In this document: positions 50,275-61,295 of the stretch, piece after piece | Numbering within the stretch: the first letter of the stretch is position 1 | How the letters are laid out: every line of letters begins with the position of its first letter | Origin: Kazachstania africana CBS 2517 | Taxonomy: Eukaryota; Ascomycota; Saccharomycetes; Saccharomycetales; Saccharomycetaceae | NCBI RefSeq assembly: GCF_000304475.1 | Contig: NC_018949.1 | Location: 248,001 to 312,000 of the forward strand | Reading direction: 5' to 3' | DNA length: 64,000 nucleotides | Made by a program: the position numbers and the translations under genes | Notes under the pieces: model-generated | Told to the model about the DNA's origin: nothing | What the model saw: only the letters and a program-made list of their open reading frames with translations | Database searches by the model: none

Positions 50275-50727
50275 GAGGAGTGAGAGGAACAGCACACGTT
50301 TATGCGTCTCTTCCTCATTGTACTGAGGAGCATTTCCACACTGCTTTCTTTTCATTCGTTTTAACAAAATAGTGAAAAATTCACGAGTTGGACGATTTAT
50401 CGATCACTCTCATTTTATTTTCAAACCAGTTGAAAATGAAAGAATCTTTAAAGGGTTGTCGTTTAATCTAGAACGACCGAAGAATATTTGTTATAATCAA
50501 CTTTGTCCACTCGAATAATCCTTTTCCTACAAGTGACTTCTTTCATTTCAATAAAATCTTTTTAAATGTATGCGACTCTTTTCTATAATTCGAGGAGGTC
50601 GCTGACAGCGTTTCGTTTATTTGCGCATTCTTTTCTGGCTACGTTTGAGGAGGAATGGTAGATACTCCACGTGCTAACGAGTTTGAGGTTGTGGTATCTT
50701 ACTTATACGCGTCTCATTTGTGAGGAG
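50275..50727 (+). repeat. Cluster of five YGAGGAG motifs with a linked TATGCG-CTC motif
   Basis: GAGGAG, each time preceded by C or T plus G context, occurs at 50275, 50325, 50592, 50647 and 50722, always on the plus strand. Four of them are preceded by a related box: TATGCGTCTCTT (50301), TATGCGACTCTT (50569), TTTGCGCATTCTT (50620) and TACGCGTCTC (50706), at 16-27 bp. The function is unknown. Confidence 0.7.
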
Positions 50728-50781
50728 TCATATCATGAATAGTTAACTTAGGTTTAGTCAGTTGCAACCGTTCTTTTGAAG

Positions 50782-50811
50782 AAGAACTAGAACGATTTTC
50801 TTCTAGTTCTT
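50782..50811. repeat. Perfect 11-bp inverted repeat (hairpin)
   Basis: AAGAACTAGAA (50782-50792) and TTCTAGTTCTT (50801-50811) are exact reverse complements around an 8-nt loop. Confidence 0.85.
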
Positions 50812-52963
50812 AAACCCAATAAGATACACTCTCCATGTCAGCAACATATGAGACACGTTGGTGTTGCCATAGTTGCTGTACTATATTCCGAAGACCTAGA
50901 TGGTTTGCACTTAGCCAACTGGCATGTTATTTTTGTTGCTGAAAATATTTTCGAATTACAAATCTCATGCAGGTGCTACAACAAGAACCGCAATGATATA
51001 TCCTCGCTACACGCCATACATTACGACACTGTGGCAGAGAGGTCCTTTACATGGAGTTTTCTTTTCTTTGATGAATAATCCTTCTTTCAAAGTTATTTGT
51101 ACAGGCCTCAATTTATGCTTTGACAATGCCCAACTACTTTAGAGATGTTCACTTACCTAATACACAGCCGTAGAAAAATGGCTGGCGAAGTCATAAGATT
51201 TAGCCAACTTTCATGCAGGCCTCGCTTCTGGTACCTGCATTATACATGTTACATACATACTAGTTTTCTTACCTTTTACAGTATTAAACTAAGGTTTTGA
51301 AGAAAACGCATTAGGTAAAGTTAATAACAAACAATAATTTCCTATAATATTGAGACACCTGTCAAGCAAAGGGGAAATTTCGTTTGTTATCGTCAGCATG
51401 TGCTGAAATCAGATCTTTTTATGGAAAGAGAAGCGTGCTTGCTTTTTTTTCTTTTCTGTCCGAAGTAGGCCCTAACATTGTCGTTGGCGACAACGAAGGA
51501 AAGAAAAAATTAAATAGATGCATGTTTGTGGCTTTTCACGAGAGACTACGACCATTCTCAAGCAAGGTGTATATCAGTGTAGCCAAAGGAACCCAACACT
51601 TCCAACATTAACTGTAAATAATACAAGTGAGGAAACTCAGCGAACCCTTCTGGAAAGTTTGTTTCCCTTCTCCTTTTTCTTTTGTTTTTTTCAACGTAAG
51701 ACTCATTGAGAGTGATTTACTGATGTTCGCATTGTTTAGACAAGACTACGAAGCGTTGACGAAATGGTTATCCTTGCATCCCAAAAAGAAATAATGTATG
51801 TTCATGAAAGAACAATGGCACCATAATAAGCATCAGTGTTCTTTATGAACTAGTGCCATTTGATAAACCCGTGCCTATTTCAGGAACTGTATACAGGAGA
51901 AATCCTGTTTGGCAACAAAAAAATGGCGGCTGAGACGAACTTAGTGTAAGCGCGCGCTATCTCAAAATATTTCTTGGCTGTTCTGAGAAAAATGTAGGAA
52001 AGCCTGCACGTGACAAGGCAATATCCTTCTTACTATACGTTCTTCTCCATCAAGTTCGTACGTAGTTCGACCAGTGATGGGAAATGTGGTTGTAAATTTA
52101 CGGTAGCTTCAGGAAGTCAAACTTGCAAGAAAAACTCTCGTTGGCTACATTCTTGGGACTCCAATAGATGTTCACTTACATTCAACCCCTGATTGAAAGA
52201 AAATTAATGCCTGTTGCAACCAAAGAAATCTTGTTTGAACACCCTCTTGTCTACTTATTTAATTATGTTTCGACTTGCTATTACCTAGTCAATCTTTTAA
52301 AAGAAACTGTTCGATAGTTACACTAGTTAATAGGCCGTCTAAAGTAAAGTTTGTATATATGCCCAGGGACTTGAAATTATCTTGTACTTAATTCTTCTTT
52401 GCTACTATTCTCCAGTGAGCTTTCTTTACAAAAATGAGGTCAACCGTGCTAGCAGCTGCTAATTATAATAAGCTTGGAATTTTTTACTATTCTATATACA
52501 CTATTAAAGGGCAAAAAATGAAGCACAATTGGCAGCAGTTTCATTATCAAATAAAATATATTATCAGATTGTATTAAAGCTATGGATATAAAATAGATAA
52601 AATTTGGTATTGTTTGAGGTTGTCAACCCTCTGTTTCTAGCTCAACCGCTTTGATTCTAAACACAATCCTGCGAGATTCCTCTGCAGCACCAAAGACAAC
52701 ACAATTATCTTAATAATAATCTTCAGTCCAGATGATTTCAACAAATAAATTTACTAAGATTGAAGTAACGATGGCTATTGGGAATTAACAATACTTTTTA
52801 CTGTACTTCTATATACAACATATTTTTATAATGTCCTTAACTGTGACCCGCCTTATTATTTATGACAATACTCTTTTATTACTATTATCTTATTAATGTT
52901 ACTTATTTAAATGCTGAAAAACGGAATCCGCTATGTAATGTTAGAAAGGAAACTTGAAAATGT

Positions 52964-54676
52964 CTAAACTTTCACCATTGCTTTTTCTCTTTCTCTTTTG
53001 TATTGCTCCATTGCTTGCTGCTCTTCCTGCCTTCTACGTAAAGTAATTTGCTTACCTTTTCTCATTGGAATAAATAATAAAAATGATGAAAGACCAGTTA
53101 AACTACCGAAAAAGGTGAAAGCACCACCATATGTCATCTTTATAGCCATTTTACTCAAGCAGGCAATATAAATTGCGGATAATAAACATCTAAATAAGTT
53201 TAGACAACTTGTTCCCGTAGATGCCTTTGAGGGGAACAGATCAACTATTAATGTGGTTGAAAATGTTAGGATACAGTTAGAAAATAAGGATGCGAAACCA
53301 CTAGTGACTAAAACTGCAGCTAATGGCGCTTTAACTTTCAAACACCAACCAAATGCAATGAAGGAGCTGGAACTTATGACTAAAGTAACAAATGCAGGCT
53401 GCAATCTTGCCCTGAATAAGTTGAATGCATAATAGGGATCAGTTTCTAGGATGTCTTTAACTTTTTTTGCATCATTCTTATGTGTTTCTAGAAGTTCTAT
53501 TTCCTTTTGTTTCAACCATTTATTGTGAGCATTTACTCTTCTTCTGTATGCCCAGTTCAAATATCTTCCTGACGTAACAACGCTAAGAAGTGTACATATA
53601 CCAGTTGGTAAGTAACAAAGACCGATATGCATAACTGATAGGCCGTAGTCCTTACTCAAAACGGTTGATAAAGCAGTTTGATGAACAGTGTATAAGGCAA
53701 ATTGTAGTGCGGCACAAAACAGTATAAGATCAATTTCTGGAATTTTCAAGATACTGAAAGGTGCCAATAAATTTATTTTGACTTTTGGCTCCATACTATC
53801 GTAATCTGGGCTATCTAAATGTAGATATTTTTGAAAAGAAGGTAGCAACAATATGGGAGCTCTATTAAACACTGGTTTTGGACGGATTGAACCGTTTCCT
53901 ACAACAGTTCTCTTAGTTTCTGGTAGTACGAAAAAGGATACTAAAGCACAAGCTCCAGATCCGATGGCTAGAAACCAAAAAATAGCTCTCCAGTCCCATC
54001 TAGATGATAAAGCAGCACCAATCAAGGCACCTAAAGCGCTACCAAGAATTTGGAAACCTGCAACGTATCCGACATAACCACCTCTCTCAGCTTTTGTGGT
54101 AACGTCGCCCATTATACCACTATTGATTGCAATCACTGGAGAGATACCAGCTGCTTGTAAACATCTCAATATGATGATTTGAGTGTAGTTTTGCGATAGT
54201 GCCAAACCAATGCATGCACCGAAATAAATAACGACGGACCATAAGACGACCGGCCTTCTACCTAAAGAATCAGCTAACCCACCCATTAAACTTGGGGATA
54301 AACCCTGGAAAATAAAGTAGACCACAACTGTAATATTGACTTGTTCTTCAGTTATACTGAATTTTTTCTCGATGACAGTTAACACCGGATAATAAATTGC
54401 ACCAGCAATTGATGAGAAAAACCCAGTGAATGCACATTGCATAACTAAACCAAACTTAGCCCTTGGACCAAATCTGGTATACGGTACTGGAACATCTTCC
54501 GGTTCTGTATTGCTTTTATCATCAGTGAATGGTTCCGAACTTTCACCCTCATCTATTTTGTGGTCGAAGGAAGATCTTGGAGTATTGGTTGTCGGAGATG
54601 AAAATGATGTACCTGTAACATTTTCCCCCTCCAGGGTAAAACTTTCCTTATCATGAAATTCAGTTACTTCTTGCAT
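52964..54676 (-). CDS. QDR1: MFS drug:H+ antiporter of the Qdr family (DHA1)
   Basis: Qdr1/Qdr2 export quinidine, azoles and other drugs, and affect potassium and polyamine handling, at the plasma membrane. The 570-residue protein has an N-terminal cytosolic segment rich in acidic and Ser/Thr residues (about 1-75), 12 predicted membrane spans, the DHA1 motif [48 protein letters not shown] and the family block [34 protein letters not shown] central loop holds [13 protein letters not shown]. cerevisiae has a tandem pair (YIL120W, YIL121W); only one gene is present here, about equally related to both, so the symbol is nominal. Confidence 0.9.
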   Translation of the reverse strand: MQEVTEFHDKESFTLEGENVTGTSFSSPTTNTPRSSFDHKIDEGESSEPFTDDKSNTEPEDVPVPYTRFGPRAKFGLVMQCAFTGFFSSIAGAIYYPVLTVIEKKFSITEEQVNITVVVYFIFQGLSPSLMGGLADSLGRRPVVLWSVVIYFGACIGLALSQNYTQIIILRCLQAAGISPVIAINSGIMGDVTTKAERGGYVGYVAGFQILGSALGALIGAALSSRWDWRAIFWFLAIGSGACALVSFFVLPETKRTVVGNGSIRPKPVFNRAPILLLPSFQKYLHLDSPDYDSMEPKVKINLLAPFSILKIPEIDLILFCAALQFALYTVHQTALSTVLSKDYGLSVMHIGLCYLPTGICTLLSVVTSGRYLNWAYRRRVNAHNKWLKQKEIELLETHKNDAKKVKDILETDPYYAFNLFRARLQPAFVTLVISSSSFIAFGWCLKVKAPLAAVLVTSGFASLFSNCILTFSTTLIVDLFPSKASTGTSCLNLFRCLLSAIYIACLSKMAIKMTYGGAFTFFGSLTGLSSFLLFIPMRKGKQITLRRRQEEQQAMEQYKREREKAMVKV

Positions 54677-55737
54677 GATGTAAATAGCCCTGAGTTTTTT
54701 GTATTTCTAAGCAGTTTTTTTTATATTGTACTGTTTTTGTTTTTTTTTCTTGGCCTTTTGAACTGCTAAATAATGTAATGAAAATTTATCTTAGAATAGC
54801 ATATATTATTTCAGTTCAGCTATTTATCACTCCCGAATAATTAAACCTTATCTGCTACTCTTTATATATGTTACAAACAATTGTAATCTAATGAGATATA
54901 TACAAGTATCCGAGGAGTTAGGGCCATCTCTACTATATTTGGATTTTCAAAAAAGAAACAAAAGTTCCTATAATGAACAGGCACATATTTTTCCTTGTGT
55001 TACTTTGTAGGCACCTTTCTCACAGGAACCCGAAAAAAAAAAGGCAAAAAAAAGTGCCAAGTCTTTTTCTTCGAGCATTTTTTTAGAGGGAAAACCGAGC
55101 TCGGGAAGATTTGCCGAACATCGGTGAACGGCCAGTACTCTTTTGTGGGGCGAGCAGGCAAAAGAAAGTCATGATAGCCAAAATTTGACACAATTTCTAC
55201 GGTGATCGACATTTTCCGACGGCCTATGAATATCCCTCAGGTCAATGAACCTAGAGGAAAAGAACGGGAACGGAACGGTCAGATATTGCAAGTATAATAG
55301 AAAGGGCGTGGAACAAAACAAAACAGCAACAGCCTCTTCTGACGTGATCGAATGAACTCTTAGTGTTTACGCGGTCAATATGAAGGAGCACATAGGATTT
55401 CTATTCAAAATAATACCGATCATATGATCCGATTTCACGATTATTGTAAGGTTTGTGCGCGATTTTTTTTTTTGCTTCATAAGAAGCTTCTTAGAGTATT
55501 TTGACACAAAATAAGCCACCCACGACTGTTTTTGACAGGAAGATGCCCAACAAGCTGCATAGAAAAGAATTATTCAGCACGTGCAACCGCTTCTTTCGTT
55601 CAGTTTCCTCGTTTTAGACGGAATCCGGGGAAAAGTGTCGAAATGTCCCGAGATCACCGGGAATCGGTTTTCTTTACGCACCGCATTCGGCATTAGTGGT
55701 CTCCTTGCATTTATGATGTAAAATGATCATCGCCATT

Positions 55738-55767
55738 TTAGCTCATCGCGATGCAGCGACGAGCTAA
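55738..55767. repeat. Strong hairpin, 12-bp arms
   Basis: TTAGCTCATCGC (55738-55749) pairs with GCGACGAGCTAA (55756-55767) with one mismatch around a 6-nt loop. GCC at 55732-55734 and GGC at 55768-55770 can extend it past a 3-nt bulge. Confidence 0.8.
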
Positions 55768-55946
55768 GGCAAGCTTTGGTAGTTGCCATCGAATTATGCA
55801 CTATATTATACCTGTAACATTAGCCGTTGTTGTTCTTCAATGTAAGGAATTTGAATAGCGTATTGCACTGTACTAGACCTATGGTCTATCCAAAAGTTGC
55901 GTTATGATCTTGCAAAATTGTTGACCCGAATTCTGGTTTAATGTAA

Positions 55947-55992
55947 TGATACCATTCAACATCTTGAAGATTCCTGAAATTTAATGGTATCA
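55947..55992. repeat. 10-bp inverted repeat enclosing a smaller dyad
   Basis: TGATACCATT (55947-55956) and AATGGTATCA (55983-55992) are exact reverse complements; the 26-nt spacer contains the dyad ATCTTGAAGAT. Confidence 0.8.
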
Positions 55993-57227
55993 AATTGGTT
56001 ATTTATAATTTGGACTTTTGTCACTGGCAGAATGCTCCCTCTATCTTGCGATGATCACTACGCTTTTCCATTATATGCTGTAGGAAGAAACAAGAATAAA
56101 ACATTCCAATGAAAGAGTACAGTGTATCGAGAAATCTACTATTGGTCATATGTCTGTGCTTTCATCAATACAAAAATACATCTAAAATCATAAAATCCTT
56201 TATTTAAAACAAGATCAATAACATTTCTGCTGACTGTGAATTAAGATTTGTCAAAATCTTCCCAAAAAGTACTGGTGATATCCACTCTAAGCTGGTCCAT
56301 ACTAATAGACTAAGCATTTAATTGAAGAAGAAAAACGTTGTTTCAATTCAGTATGCTCTACTTGTTTCCCTTCTCGCTGATCATATTATGTCGTTACGAG
56401 CGGTTTGTAATCGGTTAAAAGAACTATACTGCAATTTAATGATTTAGCGAGCTAAGCTCTTTCATACCAGTTTAGAACAATAAAAATCTACCTAAAAAGT
56501 AAGAAATTAGTTCACAAGCTATAAATAAGGGCCCTATGATGGCTTAGTGAGGTTTTTATATGCAATTGCAGCGTTCAAAATGTCATTAAGGTCTTTCGTT
56601 CCTTTCGATAATCAACATTCCAGGCTGAGATTTAACAGTGAGCTCCATGTAAGTTAAGGCTTTTTCCATTGAAATCTAGGAGATTCCGTAAATCTCGTTG
56701 GGTCGAGCATATCACGTCGAGTTTTTATAAATATTGGTGAAAGTTAAATCCTCGAAAAGAAAGACCGATGACCTGGTTAGCTTGACAACGAGATGTCAAC
56801 TCTGTTGTTAGAGTCCACATAGTATTCAATTGCCTGTTTATCAGTTATCAGGGCAGTTGAAATCTCTATTCAATCTTTAGGTAAAAAAAGGGATTTCAAA
56901 AAAGCATATAGACTTGACATAATACAATGGTGATATTTATATCTTATACCGAAAAAGCTGATGGAATACGCTCTGGCACTGCAGCCACCTTCGATTACCT
57001 TTTCATTGCAATCTATGTAAGAAAGAAAAGGGTTTATCCTGTATTTTTGTTACTTTTCTTGAAAGAAATTCTTTTATATAGATCTACATGATCAATGTGC
57101 ATGGGTATGGTTAGTTTTGTGATGATTTTACATATTTTAGAATAAACAGCAAATAAAAAAAAATCGATAATGGTAGATAGATAAATTGTATAAATTCATA
57201 GTTTGCAGGATTACAGGAAATATGGTG

Positions 57228-58310
57228 CTATGCAGGAGGGGGATGCTTAGGTGTATGGATTAAAAAATTGACAGGCCTCGAGGGAAAATTCTGTTGATTT
57301 CTATTTTGTTGTTGCCTCATGTCAGAAGGTAGCGAAACAATCGCACTTTGCGATCTTCTGTGATTTGCGATGGGTTTCCTACTAGGTGGGAAATATTGTT
57401 CATTTCCATAGGGAGACGTTGGTGCTAACGTCGTCTGAGGAGGATTTAAATATGGTGTTTCACCGGCAGGTGGACGTTGCATAACGAGGACTGGCTGTCT
57501 CATGTCCTGGCCGTAGAAAGGTTGTGGGTATTGAGCACCATATTGTGTCATATTAGAATATTGTGCAGGGGTTACATTTGGAGATAGCTGACGGGGCTCA
57601 TTGTTATCATATCTTACATGTTGTGGGGTTCCTGACCCATGAGACTGATATGCGTTAGGAGGGGGCACAGTCGCATAGCCTAGATACGCTTGGTTTGATG
57701 CCTGATTATGTGGAGCTGGTAGTTTGAATTGTCTTGATTCATTCTGGAGTTCTTCGGATTCGTTTAAGGTTGGGATATTTTCTTTATACGACATAAGATG
57801 TCTTGGACTTGATAAATGTGGAGATTCTAGCTTTCTCTTCTTAGGTACTGGTGAAACGGAAAATTTGTCATTAGAACTATCAGGCTGATCTCTAGAGGTT
57901 CCTATAATATCCAATAATTTGTTCATAGATGCTGATGAGAATTTTTCACTATTGATGCATTTATCTATTAGAGAATCTAATTTCTCTATATTACCTTGAC
58001 GCAATTCTTCTAATGACCTGCGTTCTCGTGTCAATCTTATGGAAACATACTTGTGAAAGACATCTTGATCGATTGGCTCCAATTTCTCAATGTCTTTAAT
58101 TCCTAATTCTTTCAATACTTCGATACGAAGGGATTTTTTAGCAGTGTTTGTATCATCTTTTGCCTTCTTGTTCAAAAGCGAATTAATGCTGCTTATGCTG
58201 GAGGAAGTTGTGGGCCTTGTTGTGACAGCACTTTCTTCTAATGTCTGCTCATCGTCATTATGCTTCACCGAAGATGCATTTGCATCTTCTGAATGACTTC
58301 TCTTCACCAT
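57228..58310 (-). CDS. POG1: Pog1-like putative transcriptional activator
   Basis: POG1 (YIL122W, 351 residues) is a putative activator that promotes recovery from pheromone arrest and is an SBF target in S. cerevisiae. This 360-residue protein starts MVKRSHSEDANASS and has one conserved helical domain (about 60-150: LRIEVLKELGIKDIEKL, DQDVFHKYVSIRLTRERRSLEELRQGNIEKLDSLIDKC), then a Pro/Gln/Asn-rich tail with motifs PRKPIANHRRSQSAIVSLPSD and a PPNAYQ-rich segment. The ATG at 58310 is used; the frame opens at a TTG two codons earlier. Position between QDR and SIM1 is that of POG1. Confidence 0.82.
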   Translation of the reverse strand: MVKRSHSEDANASSVKHNDDEQTLEESAVTTRPTTSSSISSINSLLNKKAKDDTNTAKKSLRIEVLKELGIKDIEKLEPIDQDVFHKYVSIRLTRERRSLEELRQGNIEKLDSLIDKCINSEKFSSASMNKLLDIIGTSRDQPDSSNDKFSVSPVPKKRKLESPHLSSPRHLMSYKENIPTLNESEELQNESRQFKLPAPHNQASNQAYLGYATVPPPNAYQSHGSGTPQHVRYDNNEPRQLSPNVTPAQYSNMTQYGAQYPQPFYGQDMRQPVLVMQRPPAGETPYLNPPQTTLAPTSPYGNEQYFPPSRKPIANHRRSQSAIVSLPSDMRQQQNRNQQNFPSRPVNFLIHTPKHPPPA

Positions 58311-58992
58311 AGTCAAAACAATTTGTGATAATCAAATTAAAGAAAATGTAATCGGAATCAAAACAATATCAGTGGAGAAAAGTACGTATATGAGACCAGT
58401 AGAATATTCTGTGGCGACTACAGATATTTTATTGGATCACTCTACTTCTTTTTTTTCAATCAGTAGATTTCGTTAACTTGTGATCAATAGGAAGAACAAA
58501 TGGTGCTATTACCTGTAAGTTATGCGATCTATAATGTAACTATTATAGCCACTTCTTTGATCTCGTAAATGTAATGTTTTGATAGAAAGTATCACCTTAT
58601 CGAAAAGTTCGACCAGGAAAAAGAAAAAGTGTAATGTTGTCACTTGTGTTTAAACGTGGTAAAATAATTTGTTGATCCGGGAAACTTCTTTAAAACAGGG
58701 AATTCAGGATCTTTAACTTTTCGCATTGAGAAATTTAATGTGAGAGAAAATCAAGAGATCAACGGCTTCACTAAACAGTTCTATTAATAGAAGCTAATGG
58801 TAAACAAAACTTTAAGAATGTGTGAGACTTCAATATTAGAGGCCACGGAGGGCAACGAGTGATGTACAGAGTTAAAATGGTACATGAGAGTCTTGAAAGT
58901 TTTTTATGGTAAATTATTTATTTTATATACCTTTTATTTAAAAAAAACCAAAAGAACGGGCTTGTTAGAGCTATTTGTAGAGTTCAAAATGT
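58311..58992. other. Intergenic SIM1-POG1
   Basis: About 680 bp holding the POG1 promoter and the SIM1 3' end (both minus strand). No clear gene or repeat is visible. Confidence 0.45.
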
Positions 58993-60312
58993 TCAGTTGT
59001 ATAAGACGAATTTGGCCTTACCAGAGGTAACAGCAGCGGTACAACCGTCTTCGCTGGAAAATGTACCGTTTTCGTAGTAACAATCGCCGGTAACAACAGA
59101 GTCGTCATCATAAGCGACAATCTTGACGTTGAAGTTCAGAGCATCACCGTTATTTGGGTTAGGAATCAAAGCTAAGTAGCTAATGCCGTCAGAGTAGCCG
59201 GCACCGAAGTTCATTGGGGCCCAGTTACCGACACCGGACCCAGATGTACCCCAGATACAACCGTCTTCATAAGTAACACCGGCATTGTTTACATAGTATT
59301 GAGCAGAGGTCTTGGAACCTTCCCACATGTAATATGTGTCTTCATCAACAACTGTTAATGGCAGACTGCTACCGCCTTCGACATAGGTTGGAATGACCAT
59401 GTTTTCAGTACCTGGATAATCAGTTCTACAGATGGCAACATCATCGCTTAACTCAGATACGACAACAGCGGCATCAACACCCCATTCACATAAGTAGTCG
59501 CTGGAGGTACTAGATTTGTACAAGTAACCGTCTTTACATAATAGACCACCGATAGAGACACCGCTAGATGGTTGACTTTCTGGCCATTGAGTCTTGGACA
59601 TACCTGGTTGACAAGCATAGGAACAGTAAGAACCTTCCTGGCAAGTACCACCAGTGGAACCATCTGAGTTTTCAATACCAGACCAACCACCGAATCCTAA
59701 CCAATCTAAGGCGATGACACCTTGACCGGATGGGAATGAACTACATGCTACAGTACCGTCAGTGAACGTTTCTGTTGGGTCTACGTATGATTGTAAGTCA
59801 CCGTAGATACTACCAGAAGGGGTGGAAGTGGAAGCAGTGGTGGTGGAAGTAGAAGCTGCAGCACTCGTTTCGATAGAAGAGGTAGTGGCGGCGGCGGCGG
59901 CAGTTTCCACAGAAGAGGTAGCGGCAACTTCAGCTGCCGTAGTCGTATAAGCAGCTGATTCGGTGGAAGAAGTGGTATCTTCCTTAACGGATGAAGTTAG
60001 AACCGAAGTGGTTTGCGCAGAAGGATTGTGAACCACTGGAGTAGTATCATCCTCTTCGAGATCGATGGAGGCGCTAGTAGTAGCAGTAGTGGCAGCGACA
60101 GTGGTAGAAGTGGAAGCAGCACCGGTACCAGCAACTCTGTTACCGTTAGAGTCCACTACAACAGTCTCGTAGACGTATTCAACAGCGACGGCTCTCTTAT
60201 GTTGATGGCCATCGATAGTAGTTGTACAGTCGTCGGAGTTGACGATAGCGTGCGGCAAAGCTGAAACAACTGCAGCAGAACCGATTAAAGAAGCAACAGT
60301 AGCGAATTTCAT
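58993..60312 (-). CDS. SIM1: SUN-family secreted cell-wall protein Sim1
   Basis: SUN proteins (Sim1, Uth1, Nca3, Sun4) are secreted glucan-linked wall proteins involved in cell separation and wall morphogenesis. The 439-residue protein has a signal peptide (about 1-18, [18 protein letters not shown]), a Kex2-type site HKR (38-40), a Ser/Thr/Ala-rich linker with an Ala run (from GCGGCGG codons) and the C-terminal SUN domain (about 175-439) with its cysteine pattern: [53 protein letters not shown] and [36 protein letters not shown]. cerevisiae YIL123W is 476 residues. Codons look strongly biased, as for a highly expressed gene. Confidence 0.93.
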   Translation of the reverse strand: MKFATVASLIGSAAVVSALPHAIVNSDDCTTTIDGHQHKRAVAVEYVYETVVVDSNGNRVAGTGAASTSTTVAATTATTSASIDLEEDDTTPVVHNPSAQTTSVLTSSVKEDTTSSTESAAYTTTAAEVAATSSVETAAAAATTSSIETSAAASTSTTTASTSTPSGSIYGDLQSYVDPTETFTDGTVACSSFPSGQGVIALDWLGFGGWSGIENSDGSTGGTCQEGSYCSYACQPGMSKTQWPESQPSSGVSIGGLLCKDGYLYKSSTSSDYLCEWGVDAAVVVSELSDDVAICRTDYPGTENMVIPTYVEGGSSLPLTVVDEDTYYMWEGSKTSAQYYVNNAGVTYEDGCIWGTSGSGVGNWAPMNFGAGYSDGISYLALIPNPNNGDALNFNVKIVAYDDDSVVTGDCYYENGTFSSEDGCTAAVTSGKAKFVLYN

Positions 60313-61295
60313 TTTTCTTTCAGTCTATGAATATATAATAAAAAAGAACGTGTTAGAATAATGTCTGTGATGATGATAATAATAATAGTACAACCGAAGA
60401 AGTAGTATGCAATATAAGGAAATTTTTGTCAACCTTCCCACATACTCGAACCAAAAAAAAACAAAAGCCAGAATTCATTGAACCTCGAAACAATATACAT
60501 ATATATATTCTTGCTTTCTCGAGATCCTCTTCTTGCATAGCCGAGTGACGTTTCTCCCTCGAGAAGTCGTTTAGTCTGCCAAGCTCACAACTCTTCACCT
60601 TCTGTAAATCTCTCGAACCAGCAAAAAAAAATTCGCTCGGCCTTCCACGAAGAAAGTGCCGCAGCAAAGACAATATATTTTCGTGTTTACGCGTCGCGCG
60701 AAAATATCGAGAAAGCTGGCTTCGAGCTCGAGAATGACAGTTTTGGCTTAGTTGGCCAGCAACATGGCGTTTTGTTCTTGATGTGGGAATATCAATGAAA
60801 AAGGCAAAGGCTTACTACTCTTCTCAATTGCTCTTATTGGAGGAAACAGGAACATACTTAATTGATGGCGAATTAACGGGTTTTAGAATGATTTTCAAAA
60901 TGGGATAAAGGAACGTAGATAGTTGGTATTTTAGTAAGGAACGTAAAAAAGTTGGATCGATTAGAGGAAAATGTTCTTTCTTCTGGGCATATGAGCAAGT
61001 GGAATCAAATGTAGGAAAGGCGAATCTTGCTCTTGTTTGCTTATATATGTACGATTTTTTGAAATCAAAACAAACATGGGCGACGATAGGAATAGTAATT
61101 ATCGTGCGTCGACATGCATCGCAGCATCGCCCGCGAAATAGACATCAAATAAAAATAGAAGAGGCAGTCTCTGAGCGATTCTACGCTCATTGATGCATCA
61201 GCAGATGGACTTGCAGCGAATTGAGGTTACGTTTTTTTTGACACAGCTCATACGTATTCAGAGGAGAAGTTTATACAATTATATGTATCTATGAA
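60313..61295. other. Intergenic AYR1-SIM1
   Basis: About 980 bp with the SIM1 promoter at the left and the AYR1 3' end at the right (both minus strand). Besides the MCB/SCB cluster no structure is evident. Frames at 60353-60673 and 60999-61193 show no similarity. Confidence 0.45.
60679..60703 (-). promoter_or_regulatory. MCB and SCB boxes before SIM1
   Basis: ACGCGT (60689-60694, MCB), CGCGAAA (60697-60703) and CACGAAA read on the minus strand (60679-60685) form a compact cluster about 370-390 bp upstream of the SIM1 ATG. Such sites bind the G1/S factors MBF and SBF. Confidence 0.6.

Larger units (their letters stand above)
46774..52963. other. 6.2-kb gene-free region between convergent RPI1 and QDR
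   Basis: No frame here exceeds 90 codons and none resembles a known protein. Because both flanking genes point inward, it is not a shared promoter. It holds a possible decayed frame (47175-47422), several perfect dyads (47056-47814), a CCG-N6-CGG inverted repeat (49370-49387), five same-strand YGAGGAG motifs (50275-50727), an 11-bp hairpin (50782-50811) and an interleaved inverted-repeat pair (51800-51859). No tRNA B-box, retrotransposon protein trace or standard CDEI-II-III centromere was seen. The content could be remains of lost genes, non-coding transcripts or a chromosomal element. Confidence 0.6.
54677..57227. other. 2.55-kb gene-poor region upstream of QDR
   Basis: It lies between the QDR start and the POG1 stop (both minus strand), where S. 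cerevisiae has the second QDR gene. No frame resembling a transporter remains. The QDR promoter must lie at its left end. A group of five inverted repeats is packed between 55646 and 55992. A TCCGAGGAG motif at 54909 repeats the YGAGGAG box of the neighbouring gap. Confidence 0.5.

Noticed and set aside
46774..52963. Point centromere in the large gap
   Set aside because: GTCACGTG on the minus strand near 52008 fits CDEI, but no AT-rich CDEII and no TTTCCGAA-type CDEIII follow. The CCG at 49373 lacks the CDEIII flanks. The S. cerevisiae counterpart region is far from CEN9.
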